Source: Bdellovibrionales bacterium (GTDB lineage Bacteria; Bdellovibrionota; UBA1018). Taken from it: 6,947 bases of DNA. The position numbers were made by a program, and so were the translations under genes. Of the stretch, positions 6,822-6,947 are shown piece by piece (position 1 is the stretch's first letter; each line of letters starts with the position of its first letter). The notes beneath the pieces were generated by a model. It worked only from the letters and a program-made list of their open reading frames with translations. It was not told where the DNA came from and made no database searches. The stretch lies in NCBI GenBank assembly GCA_018968995.1, contig JAGWZD010000110.1, positions 1-6,947 on the forward strand. The letters run 5' to 3'.

Positions 6822-6947
6822 CTACTTTTTAGACACCTGACCAGGAAGCCACTCTAAGCCCAGGGCGCCCCTCCAATCGAATCGTCGGTTCCCACCGATC
6901 CCCACCTGGGGCTGGACTGAGAACTTCCACTGAGATTGAGAGTGAGC
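6822..6947 (-). CDS. Probable outer-membrane beta-barrel protein, C-terminal end (5' part off window)
   Basis: On the minus strand a frame is open from the window edge for 41 codons and stops at TAG 6824-6822. The residues alternate polar and hydrophobic or aromatic in two runs, WKFSVQPQVGIGG and FDWRGALGLEWLP, separated by a charged turn (NRRFD). This is typical of the last strands of an outer-membrane barrel and reads like genuine coding sequence rather than spacer. The protein ends PGQVSKK rather than in the common terminal Phe, so the barrel signal may lie slightly inside. The piece is too short to name a family. The gene is in the same direction as the three genes to its left, but a 96-base gap with a hairpin separates them. 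Confidence 0.5.
   Translation of the reverse strand, partial: AHSQSQWKFSVQPQVGIGGNRRFDWRGALGLEWLPGQVSKK

Overview
The window looks like ordinary chromosomal DNA of a Gram-negative bacterium, with roughly balanced base composition. The Gram-negative call rests on several Sec-type signal peptides, a bacterial lipocalin and the tail of a probable outer-membrane beta-barrel. I could not assign a genus. No rRNA, tRNA, CRISPR array, insertion sequence, phage gene or long repeat was seen.

Positions 1-3289 (+ strand) hold two tightly spaced genes for cobalamin-dependent methionine synthesis. The first is the C-terminal part of a RACo/RamA-type ATP-dependent reductive activator of corrinoid proteins; its start lies left of the window. 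Ten bases later comes a short MetH with homocysteine, methyltetrahydrofolate and B12 modules, but without the S-adenosylmethionine-dependent reactivation domain of the long enzyme. The pairing suggests that the activator rescues inactive cob(II)alamin on this short MetH.

Positions 3297-4245 hold a divergent pair. On the minus strand is a small secreted histidine-rich protein (16 His in about 50 residues), probably metal-binding. On the plus strand is an exported lipocalin. They share a 76-base spacer with two outward-facing copies of GTATTCT that could be the -10 boxes of back-to-back promoters.

Positions 4250-6947 are all minus strand, read right to left. They hold the last 41 codons of a probable beta-barrel protein (partial), an exported protein of unknown function, a small four-helix membrane protein of unknown function, and an MFS exporter of the EntS/MFS_3 type. 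The last three have gaps of 48 and 43 bases and may be one operon for an envelope or export function; the substrate cannot be told from sequence.

The strongest lead is the activator-MetH pair. Next are the secreted His-rich protein and its divergent promoter region. I did not find a clearly new system.
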